A stretch of 43,852 nt of DNA from contig JAITXI010000235.1 in assembly GCA_031284905.1 (NCBI GenBank), forward strand, positions 1-43,852. The letters are read 5' to 3'. The notes under the pieces are model-generated. The model made no database searches, was not told the origin of the DNA, and was given only the letters and a program-made list of their open reading frames with translations. Origin of the DNA: Bacteroidales bacterium. Lineage in GTDB: Bacteria > Bacteroidota > Bacteroidia > Bacteroidales > ML635J-15. Made by a program: the position numbers and the translations under genes. Shown here piece after piece: positions 34,089 through 42,912 of this stretch; the first letter of the stretch is position 1; every line of letters starts with the position of its first letter.

Positions 34089-35381
34089 ATGAAAATCAAC
34101 ATAATAACTCTTGGGTGTTCAAAAAACACAGTAGATTCAGAACAATTGGCTGCAAAATTAAAGAATAACGGATTTGAAATTGTTCATAATTCAGAAAATT
34201 TAGATTTCGATATTGCAATAGTGAATACTTGTGGATTCATTGATGCAGCAAAAGAGCAATCAATAAATGCGATTTTATTTTTAATAAATGCAAAGAAAAA
34301 TAAGCAGCTAAGAAAAATAATCGTTTTTGGTTGTCTGGCAGAAAGATTTATGGATTCATTAAAAACCGAACTCCCTGAAGTTGATATATTTCTTGGCAAT
34401 TATAATGCAGACGAAATTTTAAAATCATTGAATATCAATAAAAAAAATAATAAATATGAAAGAATTTTTGAAAATCAAAAACATTTTGCATATTTAAAAA
34501 TTGCAGAAGGATGTTCGAGAAATTGTTCTTTTTGTGCAATTCCTTTAATTAAAGGAAAATATATATCACGACCGGAAAATGAAATTCTTGAAGAAGCTAA
34601 TTTTCTTGCAAAAAATGGTGTAAAAGAAATAATTTTAATTGCACAAGATATTTGTTATTATGGTTTTGATATTGAAAAACAATTTTTATTACCTGATTTA
34701 ATTGAAAAATTATCACAAATATCTGGTATTGAATGGATTAGATTGCATTATTTATATCCGTTTTTATTTCCTGAAAAATTAATTTCAATTATAAAAGAAA
34801 ATCCTAAAGTTTGTAAATATATTGATATTCCGTTGCAACATATTTCTAATAAAGTTCTTAAAGCAATGAATCGTGGCGGAACAAAAGAACAAACAATAAA
34901 TTTACTTGAAAAAATACGAAAAGAAATTCCGAAAGCTGCGATACGAACAACTTTTCTACTTGGGCATCCGGAAGAAGAGAATAACGATTTCAACGAACTT
35001 TTAGATTTTGTAAAAATACAAAAATTTGATAGATTAGGAGTTTTCACTTATTCGGAAGAAGAAGGAACTGCTTCTCAAAAAAATTATCATGATTTGATTT
35101 CAGCAAGAGTAAAAAATAGTCGTGAGAAAAAAATTATGGAATTGCAAAGTGATATTTCTTTTAAATTAAATCAACAAAAAATAGGGAAAACATACAAAGT
35201 AATTATTGACTCTAAAACTGATGATGAAAATTATATCGGAAGAACTGAATACGATTCACCTGATGTTGATAATGAAGTGCTGATCTTTTCACAAAAACCA
35301 CTTTTAATTGGTAATTTTTATCAAGTTAAAATTATTGAAACTAACGAATTTGAATTGATAGGAAGTTGTGAATTATCCTAA
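34089..35381 (+). CDS. rimO: ribosomal protein uS12 methylthiotransferase
   Basis: Radical SAM enzyme of 430 residues that methylthiolates an Asp of ribosomal protein S12. The N-terminal UPF0004 domain holds the auxiliary cluster cysteines (LGCSKNTVDSE, NTCGFIDAAKEQS, FGCLAER). The radical SAM core has CSRNCSFC (CxxxCxxC, about residues 142-149) and GFD/APP-type motifs further on, with PLQHIS and MNRGG. The C-terminal TRAM domain is present (VIIDSKTDDENYIGRTEYDSPDVD). CGFIDAAKEQS and IPLIKGKYISRP separate RimO from MiaB. It appears as a single gene between two convergent/divergent neighbours. Confidence 0.95.
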   Translation: MKINIITLGCSKNTVDSEQLAAKLKNNGFEIVHNSENLDFDIAIVNTCGFIDAAKEQSINAILFLINAKKNKQLRKIIVFGCLAERFMDSLKTELPEVDIFLGNYNADEILKSLNINKKNNKYERIFENQKHFAYLKIAEGCSRNCSFCAIPLIKGKYISRPENEILEEANFLAKNGVKEIILIAQDICYYGFDIEKQFLLPDLIEKLSQISGIEWIRLHYLYPFLFPEKLISIIKENPKVCKYIDIPLQHISNKVLKAMNRGGTKEQTINLLEKIRKEIPKAAIRTTFLLGHPEEENNDFNELLDFVKIQKFDRLGVFTYSEEEGTASQKNYHDLISARVKNSREKKIMELQSDISFKLNQQKIGKTYKVIIDSKTDDENYIGRTEYDSPDVDNEVLIFSQKPLLIGNFYQVKIIETNEFELIGSCELS

Positions 35382-35446
35382 ACCGTATTACTAAATCCTA
35401 ACTCTGCCAAAATTAGAGAGCTATTATGTTAATTATTTGAATTCTA

Positions 35447-37813
35447 TTATTTTTCAATTATTAATTTTTCAATAATAGTTTTACCCTGTGTTTTGTCTGT
35501 TATTTTAATAAAATAGACTCCATTTTTCAATTTTTCCGTATTAATTCTACAAGTAGTATTAATAGAATTTGTTAGTGAAATAATTTTTGAAGCTGAATCT
35601 ATTATTTCAACATAATAATTGGCAGATTCTTTATAAATAATATTAACTTCATTATTGGCAGGATTTGGGAAAATTAAAATTTTATCATTATTCTCATATA
35701 ACGAATTATGAATAAAATTATTCCAATCGTAAATTCCTAAAGCATATTCTCCAATTTTTAGAGAATCAACCATAAATCTTTTTAAACTCGAAGAATGAAC
35801 TGCCGGTTCAATTGTCCAATTTTCCGATTTATTTGCTCTATATAAAAGAACTAACGAATCTAAACTATTATTAATAAATCCATAATCCAAATGTTCGCTT
35901 GAAGAAGTATTATAAGTAAAGAATGCACTTGTTTTAAAATTATTAGGAAATAATCCTTCTATCAACCAATAACGACTTTTTATTAAAACTAAATCCGAAA
36001 CCGGACTTTTAAAATCATCAGGAGGAACTAAATTATGGGTAATTCTCAAAAACGCAGAATCTGTCGAATTAATATTTGTTACATTAACATTACTTGTATA
36101 AGTATTTGGGAAGGATACATTTCCTGTTGAATGAATAATATTATAACAATCGGTTGTTGCATCAGATAATTTTTCGTTTAAATCACACAAAACCAAAATA
36201 GGAAAGAATCCTGTAAAATTGAAAATTTCTTCACCATATTCGCCATCAAATTCCATAATTCTTGTTTGAGTATTCATTCCTGCATCCATAAAAGTTAGTT
36301 CAACTCGATTTGAATTAGCGAAAAGCTCTCTACCTCTTAGTTTTTGACGAATATTTACTTTATAAGAAGCTATTTCTGAAATATTCATCTGTGGAGTAAC
36401 AGAATCAATTGCATAATGAACAAATCCACCTGTAAAAACCCAATCGTTAAAAAAATTTGTTAAATTAATTCCTGAATAAGTTGAAAGGAAATCTCTCAAA
36501 TCGTAAGAAGTTATATCTTTAAAAGCATTTTGAGATAAAAATTCTTTCATTCCGCCAAAAAATAAAGTATCGCCCAAATATCCTCTCAAAGCATGAGCAA
36601 CACTTGCTCCTTTATCATAAATTGTATTTGAATAAGTTAAATTTACCGGCATTGGAGAAATAGGTAAAAAAGCTCCATCAATAAAACTAAGATTTTTAAT
36701 AACTTTCAAGTGAGAAGAACGACGATAATTTTTTCCGGCATTTTTTCCATAATGAAATTCAGTAAATAAAGTTTCACAATAGCTTGAAATGCCTTCGTTT
36801 ATCCACATATCTTCGGCAGAAGAACATGTAATTAAATCGCCAAACCAATGATGAGCCAATTCGTGATAAAACACAGTCTCATAGGTTGTTGTTCCTGTTA
36901 CATAATCGTTTCCAATAGCGATATTTGTTGCATGTTCCATAGCTCCTGCATTGAAAGGAACGGCTACATACCCAACTCTATTCCAACGATATTCACCAAA
37001 AAGATTTTCAAAAATCGAAATAGCAGAATTTAAGTTTACAAATGTACCGGCAACATTTGAAATATTTGTTTTATAAATATTAATTGGAATATTTCTCATA
37101 ATTCCTTCATATTCTGAAGTATAGCAACTAAAATTACTTACAGCTACAGAAGCCAAATAAGTTGGAATTTCTTCGTTTAATTGCCATTCGTAAGTTTTAG
37201 AAGTATCTGTTTCAAAAGTATTCAACAATTCGCCATTACAAACAGCTGTATTTGTTGATGTTGTTGTAATAAAAAAATGATATTTTGCTCTATCTGTAAA
37301 ATTATCGTTACAAGGAAACCAAACTTTTCCAAAATTATGAGGAATATCGTTAAGAGAAACGCCCATATTGAAAGCATAATTTCCTGAAAAATAAAATCCT
37401 CCAAAATTTCCTTCTCCACGAATTGGATGTCCGTGATAATAAACAAAAACTGACATTTCGTCACCTATATTAAAATTTTCAGATAATTGAAAATTTAGAA
37501 TTGTATCATTATAGGAAAAATTTGCCATATTTCCATTTAAAGTGATTGAATCTATTTGAAGATGTAATAATTCTAATCCAAAATTTGACAAATTATTTTC
37601 AGTTGGAGAAAGTAGAATATTAGTATTTCCACGAATTAATTCATTTTGCATATTTGTAAAATCTAACGTAATAATATATTCTTTAACATCAATTTTATTA
37701 TTCGCAATTTGAGCAAAAAACAAATTAGTTTTAAAGAAAAAAATTAAAATTAAAAAAAATTTCAGAAAAAAATTTGAATAGCTAATTTTCATAATTTGGT
37801 TATATTTTTTCAT
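35447..37813 (-). CDS. secreted M1 family aminopeptidase with T9SS sorting domain
   Basis: Exported protein of 788 residues. The signal peptide follows either ATG at 37813 or the one seven codons later (MKISYSNFFLKFFLI), ending LFFAQ. The M1 domain shows GAMEHATNIAIG (exopeptidase GxMEN-type) and the zinc site HELAHHWFGD near 318 with WINEGISSYCE supplying the third ligand. Residues about 470-700 form beta-rich domains. The last ~75 residues, ILIFPNPANNEVNI ... LKNGVYFIKI ... KLIIEK, are a type A C-terminal sorting domain (PF18962), so the enzyme should be exported by the type IX system and probably anchored or released at the surface. Single gene, with a -7 box 25 bases before the first ATG. 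Confidence 0.93.
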   Translation of the reverse strand: MKKYNQIMKISYSNFFLKFFLILIFFFKTNLFFAQIANNKIDVKEYIITLDFTNMQNELIRGNTNILLSPTENNLSNFGLELLHLQIDSITLNGNMANFSYNDTILNFQLSENFNIGDEMSVFVYYHGHPIRGEGNFGGFYFSGNYAFNMGVSLNDIPHNFGKVWFPCNDNFTDRAKYHFFITTTSTNTAVCNGELLNTFETDTSKTYEWQLNEEIPTYLASVAVSNFSCYTSEYEGIMRNIPINIYKTNISNVAGTFVNLNSAISIFENLFGEYRWNRVGYVAVPFNAGAMEHATNIAIGNDYVTGTTTYETVFYHELAHHWFGDLITCSSAEDMWINEGISSYCETLFTEFHYGKNAGKNYRRSSHLKVIKNLSFIDGAFLPISPMPVNLTYSNTIYDKGASVAHALRGYLGDTLFFGGMKEFLSQNAFKDITSYDLRDFLSTYSGINLTNFFNDWVFTGGFVHYAIDSVTPQMNISEIASYKVNIRQKLRGRELFANSNRVELTFMDAGMNTQTRIMEFDGEYGEEIFNFTGFFPILVLCDLNEKLSDATTDCYNIIHSTGNVSFPNTYTSNVNVTNINSTDSAFLRITHNLVPPDDFKSPVSDLVLIKSRYWLIEGLFPNNFKTSAFFTYNTSSSEHLDYGFINNSLDSLVLLYRANKSENWTIEPAVHSSSLKRFMVDSLKIGEYALGIYDWNNFIHNSLYENNDKILIFPNPANNEVNIIYKESANYYVEIIDSASKIISLTNSINTTCRINTEKLKNGVYFIKITDKTQGKTIIEKLIIEK

Positions 37814-37838
37814 AATTTTATAAAATAACTTTCAACTA

Positions 37839-37846
37839 CAAAATTA
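37839..37846 (-). promoter_or_regulatory. promoter of the M1/T9SS peptidase gene
   Basis: Minus-strand TAATTTTG, 25 bases before the ATG at 37813. Confidence 0.45.
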
Positions 37847-38177
37847 AACAAAATTTTTCACAAATATACATTAAAATAATTTTCAATTTACACACAGACG
37901 GATAAAAATTTATATTAGGTAGAAAAGTAACATTTTATTTGAATAATCTACTAAAAATAAGTAATATCGTATTACAAAATAAAAAAACAAAATGTTACGA
38001 TACAAATGTTTTACATAATTAATAAAACAAATAGTCAAAACTTTCCGATTATCATAAGTTTATTTTATTGTGTCATTCTCCGTAACATAAATTTATTTTT
38101 GATGATTCGTACAGCATTTTATATGGATTTAAATTTTTTAAGCCAAAAATCATAAATCGTAAATCAAAAAATAATAT

Positions 38178-38185
38178 TATCTTTG
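38178..38185 (+). promoter_or_regulatory. promoter of the LOG-cca operon
   Basis: TATCTTTG matches TAnnTTTG, 26 bases before the ATG at 38212. Confidence 0.5.
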
Positions 38186-38211
38186 TATTCTTAAATCAAA
38201 AATATAAAAAA

Positions 38212-38940
38212 ATGATAGACCTAAATAATGATATTATAGAAACTATAGAAAAAATTGAAAAAGAAAAAAAAACATGGACAGAAATAAAATCTAATGATTC
38301 GTGGAGTATTTTCAAAATAATGGGAGAATTAGTAACCGGATTTGAAAATATGGCAAAAATAGGTCCTTGTGTGTCGGTTTTTGGTTCAGCACGTACAAAA
38401 GAAGATAATAAATATTATCAATTAGCAGCTGAAACCGGAAAATTATTAACAAATTGTGGTTTTGGTGTAATTACCGGTGGTGGTCCGGGAATTATGGAAG
38501 CAGCAAATAAAGGTGCAAGTGAATTAGGGCGAGGAAAATCAGTCGGTTGTAATATAAAATTGGAATTTGAACAACATGCGAATATGTATATTGACCATGA
38601 TAAAGTGATAACTTTCGACTACTTTTTTGTTCGCAAATTAATGTTTATGAAATATTCCCAAGGATTTATAGTATTTCCGGGTGGATTCGGAACTTTTGAC
38701 GAATTATTTGAGGCTATTACTCTGATTCAAACACATAAATCAAAACGTTTTCCTATAATTTTAATGGGAACTGAATATTGGGAAGGACTTTTTAAATGGA
38801 TAAAAGAATTTATGTTTGAAAAAGAACATAATATTGCTGAAAAAGATTTTGAATTAATAAATATTGTTGATTCTCCCGAAGAAGCAGTAAAAATAATTGA
38901 AGATTACTATCTAACTGCAAAATTAAATCCAAATTTCTAA
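38212..38940 (+). CDS. LOG family protein (TIGR00730, Rossmann fold nucleotide hydrolase)
   Basis: Cytoplasmic protein of 242 residues. The LOG core is clear: VSVFGSART near residue 54, GFGVITGGGPGIMEAANKGA, and PGGFGTFDELFEAITLIQ near 155, which is the PGGxGTxxE catalytic motif. Homologues release ribose 5-phosphate from AMP-type or cytokinin nucleotides, and many bacterial members act on AMP or GMP; the present substrate is not known. An N-terminal extension of ~45 residues, rich in Glu and Lys, is typical of the Bacteroidota subgroup. The CCA-adding enzyme gene follows 13 bases downstream. Confidence 0.92.
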   Translation: MIDLNNDIIETIEKIEKEKKTWTEIKSNDSWSIFKIMGELVTGFENMAKIGPCVSVFGSARTKEDNKYYQLAAETGKLLTNCGFGVITGGGPGIMEAANKGASELGRGKSVGCNIKLEFEQHANMYIDHDKVITFDYFFVRKLMFMKYSQGFIVFPGGFGTFDELFEAITLIQTHKSKRFPIILMGTEYWEGLFKWIKEFMFEKEHNIAEKDFELINIVDSPEEAVKIIEDYYLTAKLNPNF

Positions 38941-38953
38941 ATATAATTCAATA

Positions 38954-40405
38954 TTGGAACCATTGATAAAAAAAGAATATTTACGACCAAAAATTTTTGA
39001 AAAGATTTTTGAATTTGCGGAAAACAAAAATGTATCAGCTTTTGTAATAGGTGGTTATGTAAGAGATATACTTTTAGAAAGACCTTTTAAGAAAGATATA
39101 GATATTGTAATAGATGGCGATGGCGTTGAATTTGCAGAACAATTAGCAAGAAAATTAAAAATCAGGAAAATCAATATTTACAAAACTTATGGGACAGCAA
39201 TGTTTGTATATGATAATATTGAAGTTGAATTTGTTGGAGCACGAAAGGAATCGTATATTGATGAAAATACGAGAAATCCTATTATTGAAAAAGGCAGTAT
39301 AGAAGATGACCAATTGAGACGAGATTTTACAATTAATACAATCGCAATTAGTTTAAACAAAGAAAATTACGGACAAATAATTGATAAATTTGATGGAATT
39401 AAAGATTTGCAAAATAAAATAATTAAAACTCCGACAAATCCTGAAATTACATTTTCTGACGATCCTTTACGAATGATGCGAGCGATACGTTTTGCATGTC
39501 AATTGAATTTTAAAATTGAAAGCGAGTGTTTTGAAGCAATTTCTAAAAATGCCAAAAGAATAAATATTATTACAGCAGAACGAATTCATACGGAAATTAA
39601 TAAAATTCTATTGTCCGATAAACCATCAATTGGTTTTGAATTATTGAATAAATCAGGACTTCTGAAAATTATTTTTCCTGAACTTTATAATTTACAAGGA
39701 ATTGAAACAATAAATAATATTGCCCATAAAGATAATTTTTATCATACAATACAAGTTGTTGATAATGTTTCAAAAAAGTCGGATAATTTATGGTTGCGTT
39801 GGGCTGCTTTATTGCATGATATTGCAAAACCAAAATCTAAAAAATTTGTTGAAGGCATTGGCTGGACATTTCATTCTCATAATTTTTATGGGGCAAAAAT
39901 GGTACCTAAAATTTTTGAAAAATTCAAACTTCCTTTGAATGAAAAAATGAAATATGTGCAGAAATTAGTTGATTTACACATGCGTCCCATTGCTTTAGTG
40001 GAAGAAATTGTAACTGATTCGGCAATTAGAAGATTAATAGTTGATGCCGGTGAAGATATTGAAGATTTGATGTTACTTTGTGAAGCTGATATAACTTCAA
40101 AAAATGATAGAAAAGTATCTCAATTTTTGGAAAATTTTGAACTTGTGCGAAAAAAAATTGTTGAAGTTGAAGAAAGAGATTCTTTAAGAAATTTTCAACC
40201 ACCTGTTGATGGCTTAGAAATTATGAATTATTTTAATATTGAACCTTCCGAAAATGTTGGTATTATTAAAAATGCAATTAAAGACGCAATTTTAGATGGA
40301 ATTATTAAAAATGATTATGCAGAAGCTTTTGATTATATGATTATTAAAGCGAAAGAGATTGGAATTGAAAAGAACCAAGATTACAGAACCAAGATAGATG
40401 AATGA
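38954..40405 (+). CDS. cca: CCA-adding tRNA nucleotidyltransferase with HD domain
   Basis: Class II nucleotidyltransferase of 483 residues that adds or repairs the 3' CCA of tRNAs. The head has VIGGYVRDILL (residues about 33-43), KDIDIVIDGDG (DxD metal site) and RRDFTINTIAIS, with DPLRMMRAIRFA in the neck. An HD hydrolase domain follows (LLHDIAKPKSK near 286), as in bacterial CCA/PcnB relatives. The start is TTG at 38954; no ATG occurs before the active-site region. The encoded tRNA-Pro in this window lacks CCA, which fits a need for this enzyme. The C-terminal KNQDYRTKIDE is written by a short direct repeat (AGAACCAAGAT at 40371-40381 and 40385-40395), so the tail may be repeat-derived. Confidence 0.93.
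   Translation: MEPLIKKEYLRPKIFEKIFEFAENKNVSAFVIGGYVRDILLERPFKKDIDIVIDGDGVEFAEQLARKLKIRKINIYKTYGTAMFVYDNIEVEFVGARKESYIDENTRNPIIEKGSIEDDQLRRDFTINTIAISLNKENYGQIIDKFDGIKDLQNKIIKTPTNPEITFSDDPLRMMRAIRFACQLNFKIESECFEAISKNAKRINIITAERIHTEINKILLSDKPSIGFELLNKSGLLKIIFPELYNLQGIETINNIAHKDNFYHTIQVVDNVSKKSDNLWLRWAALLHDIAKPKSKKFVEGIGWTFHSHNFYGAKMVPKIFEKFKLPLNEKMKYVQKLVDLHMRPIALVEEIVTDSAIRRLIVDAGEDIEDLMLLCEADITSKNDRKVSQFLENFELVRKKIVEVEERDSLRNFQPPVDGLEIMNYFNIEPSENVGIIKNAIKDAILDGIIKNDYAEAFDYMIIKAKEIGIEKNQDYRTKIDE
40371..40395. repeat. 11-bp direct repeat at the cca stop
   Basis: AGAACCAAGAT occurs at 40371-40381 and again at 40385-40395, 8 bases before the TGA, inside the last codons of the gene. Directly after the stop comes ACGGACGAACG, like the sequence after the lipoprotein stop at 24957. 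Confidence 0.7.
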
Positions 40406-40478
40406 ACGGACGAACGTAAACAGAAAAAATGTAAATATGTAGCAAGTAACGTATCCCAAAAAAATAAAATAAATAAGA

Positions 40479-41867
40479 ATGAAACAATTTAAAAAATATA
40501 TAAACGAAATTTTGGGATTGAAATTTATTTATGAAAATCTTGAAATTCAGTCTTCTGCCGGTCGGAAATTTTTATTAAATCAAGAATTTATTAATGATAA
40601 AAATTTATTATTACATGAAATTAAAAATTTACAATCAACAATTTCTTTTATTGAAAATTTAGATAATAAAAAAATTCATGAAATTCAAAATTTACTTTCA
40701 CAAATAAATGATATTCAAATAACTATATCAAATTTAAAAAATAACAACGTTCTTGATGATATTGAATTTTTTGAAATTAAAAAATTTTCAATTATTTCCA
40801 ATCAAATTTTTGAAATCCTCACACAAAATAAATATAATACCCTTATAATTAATAATTTAAATTCTGCAGTTAAACTTTTAGACCCTGAAAATACAAAAAT
40901 AATTTCGTTTTATATTTATTCTAAATATAATTCGGAATTAGAATCATTGAGAAAAAAAATAAATAGTTTAGGAACTACAGAAAATGATGAAATTGTTTCG
41001 TTAAAATTAAAATCTGTTGCAATTGAAGATGAAATTAGGCAAAAATTATCGTTAGAATTACAAAGTTTTACAATACAGATTCAAGAAAATATAAATCAAT
41101 TAGCCTATTTTGATCTGTTATTAGCAAAAGCTGTTTTTACTATAAAAAATCATTTCACATTACCTTTAATTAATGAGAAAACTACAAAAATTATTAGAAT
41201 GTGGAATCCATTAATAGACAATATTTTAGAAGAAAAAAATAAAAAATTCCAAAAAATTGACTTAGAATTTGCAAATGAACCGGTTTTAATAACAGGTGCA
41301 AATATGTCGGGAAAAACTGTAATTCTTAAAACTGTTTCTTTGATTCAACTTTTGTTTCAATTTGGATTTTCAATACCGGCAGAGCAGGCTTATTTACAAC
41401 TCTTTGATGAAATTTTTATAAATATTGGAGATAGTCAATCTGAAATAAACGGATTATCTTCGTTTGCAATAGAAATTTTGAATATTAACGAAATAATAAA
41501 AACTGTACGAAATAAATATAAAGTTTTTGCTTTAATAGATGAACTCGCAAGAACTACAAATCCAAATGAAGGTAAAGCAATTGTTAAATCTTTTATAGAA
41601 ATAATGAAAAAATTTCATGTGAGTTCTTTAATTACAACGCATTATAATATTGAATATGAAAATATAAAAAAATTAAGAGTTAAAGGATTAATGATTGATA
41701 ATCAAAAGGATGTATGCTTAGAAAACATTAATGATTATATGGATTATTCGTTAATAAAAGCAGATAAAAATGATGTTCCAAACGATGCTTTAAAGATAGC
41801 AGAAATTTTGCAAATTGATAGAGAATTTATTGAGAAAGCGGAGTTTTTTTTGGGGAATGAGAGTTGA
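40479..41867 (+). CDS. MutS-family ATPase, KamC-like (possible aminomutase reactivase)
   Basis: Protein of 462 residues made of the core helical (lever/clamp) part and the ATPase domain V of MutS, without the mismatch-recognition and connector domains. Walker A is GANMSGKT near residue 272, preceded by VLIT; Walker B is FALIDELARTTNP and the signature region is GLSSFAIEI. The C-terminal block MDYSLIKADKNDVPNDALKI matches what I remember of KamC, the MutS-like ATPase that reactivates lysine 5,6-aminomutase, more than MutS1 or MutS2 (no Smr domain). None of the aminomutase genes are in the window, so this remains a hypothesis. No promoter box is seen; it may be cotranscribed with cca, 73 bases upstream. 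Confidence 0.78.
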   Translation: MKQFKKYINEILGLKFIYENLEIQSSAGRKFLLNQEFINDKNLLLHEIKNLQSTISFIENLDNKKIHEIQNLLSQINDIQITISNLKNNNVLDDIEFFEIKKFSIISNQIFEILTQNKYNTLIINNLNSAVKLLDPENTKIISFYIYSKYNSELESLRKKINSLGTTENDEIVSLKLKSVAIEDEIRQKLSLELQSFTIQIQENINQLAYFDLLLAKAVFTIKNHFTLPLINEKTTKIIRMWNPLIDNILEEKNKKFQKIDLEFANEPVLITGANMSGKTVILKTVSLIQLLFQFGFSIPAEQAYLQLFDEIFINIGDSQSEINGLSSFAIEILNINEIIKTVRNKYKVFALIDELARTTNPNEGKAIVKSFIEIMKKFHVSSLITTHYNIEYENIKKLRVKGLMIDNQKDVCLENINDYMDYSLIKADKNDVPNDALKIAEILQIDREFIEKAEFFLGNES

Positions 41868-41883
41868 TACTAATGCATAAATA

Positions 41884-41935
41884 TTTTTTAGCCACATAAT
41901 TATTGGTTTCCATTTGTGTATTCATGGCTATTTTT
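41884..41935. terminator. possible bidirectional terminator between convergent genes
   Basis: TAGCCA at 41889-41894 pairs with TGGCTA at 41925-41930; a T-tract follows on the plus strand (41931-41935) and an A-tract-equivalent precedes on the other. The stem is short and the loop long, so this is tentative. Confidence 0.35.
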
Positions 41936-41951
41936 CACTTAACCCAAAATC

Positions 41952-42905
41952 CTATTCTACTTCAATAAATTTTTCATTTTCAGGATATACACATGGAGTT
42001 CCTTGATAATCAACGATTTTGCCTTTTACACATATTTTTTTATCTTGTAAAAATATTTCCGGTTCATAACTGAAATTTGGCAAATTTGCGTTCCATATTG
42101 TAATCGAAAAAATTTGTTTCGGAAAACTTTTATCTAAATTTATAAAAATATGTCCTTTTTTAGATTTTGTGATGCTAACAACTTTACCACAAATTGTTAC
42201 TTCTTTGGGATAATCGCAAAATTGTTTAGCTTCAATAGTATTATAATAGTTTTTAGGTAATTGGTTATTAAGAATTGGAGCAACATCATTTTTATTTTTT
42301 CCGGAGCGCCATAAAGAAATGTCAGCCGTTGATTCTATTTTTTTCTCATCTTCAACAGAAAGTTTTGGAAAAAAATTTATTCCTGTTAATTTTTCAATAG
42401 AATCAATTGTAACTACGTAAGATTCAATTGGATAGCCAATATTTATTTGAGGCATTAAAAATGCTATCCCATTTTTTTTATCATAATCAACCATTATTTT
42501 ATAATGATAGAAAGGAATTCCAATTTTATGAATACTTCTTTCTTGAACAGACATCGTGTCGGTAATAACCGGAGCTGTTACAATAAAAACTTTTTGTTCA
42601 TTATTAACAACAAAATCTCTACAAAAACTTTCAACTTCAGCCCAATATTTTCGATTAAAATCCGGAAGTTGTGGGGTCATATTTGAATAAAAATATGATT
42701 CGGATAATGCTTCCGCAGACCATTTAAAATCTGCCGAAGGAGCTAAATGCCCCCTGTCATAACCAAAACCATCATATTTTGTTTTACCGTCTTTATAGGT
42801 CTTCAAAAAATAATCTTCATCGGAAGCTGTCCCTGTTTTTACCAAAGAATCTATTCTGAAATCGTTAGAACGAGAATTTGTTCCATGTTTAATATATGAG
42901 TGTTT
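41952..42905 (-). CDS. DNA/RNA nonspecific endonuclease with C-terminal OB-like domain, N-terminus missing
   Basis: Exported-type nuclease, truncated at its start. The frame is open to 42905, where a TAA (42906-42908) precedes it; the protein-like sequence (IKHGTNSRSNDFRIDSLV) begins only about 5 codons inside. Catalytic motifs are YDRGHLAPSAD (DRGH) and SNMTPQLPDFNRKYW, with the metal-binding Asn. Residues about 220-317 of the visible part form a beta-rich OB-fold-like domain (VTICGKVVSITKSKKGHIFI, KICVKGKIVDYQGTPCVY). Normal relatives have a signal peptide and about 50-80 more residues before this point. The missing part coincides with the change of base composition, so the gene was probably intact in its own genome and cut by an assembly join. 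Confidence 0.85.
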   Translation of the reverse strand, partial: KHSYIKHGTNSRSNDFRIDSLVKTGTASDEDYFLKTYKDGKTKYDGFGYDRGHLAPSADFKWSAEALSESYFYSNMTPQLPDFNRKYWAEVESFCRDFVVNNEQKVFIVTAPVITDTMSVQERSIHKIGIPFYHYKIMVDYDKKNGIAFLMPQINIGYPIESYVVTIDSIEKLTGINFFPKLSVEDEKKIESTADISLWRSGKNKNDVAPILNNQLPKNYYNTIEAKQFCDYPKEVTICGKVVSITKSKKGHIFINLDKSFPKQIFSITIWNANLPNFSYEPEIFLQDKKICVKGKIVDYQGTPCVYPENEKFIEVE

Positions 42906-42912
42906 TTATCAT

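Larger units (their letters stand above)
37814..38211. other. 398-bp divergent gap
   Basis: Holds the promoter of the M1/T9SS peptidase (37839-37846, minus) and that of the LOG gene (38178-38185, plus). The 300 bases between are AT-rich with no gene or clear structure that I can support. Confidence 0.6.

Noticed and set aside
37222..37464. Alternative-frame reading in the M1/T9SS peptidase
   Set aside because: Overlaps intact catalytic-domain coding and has no recognisable features.
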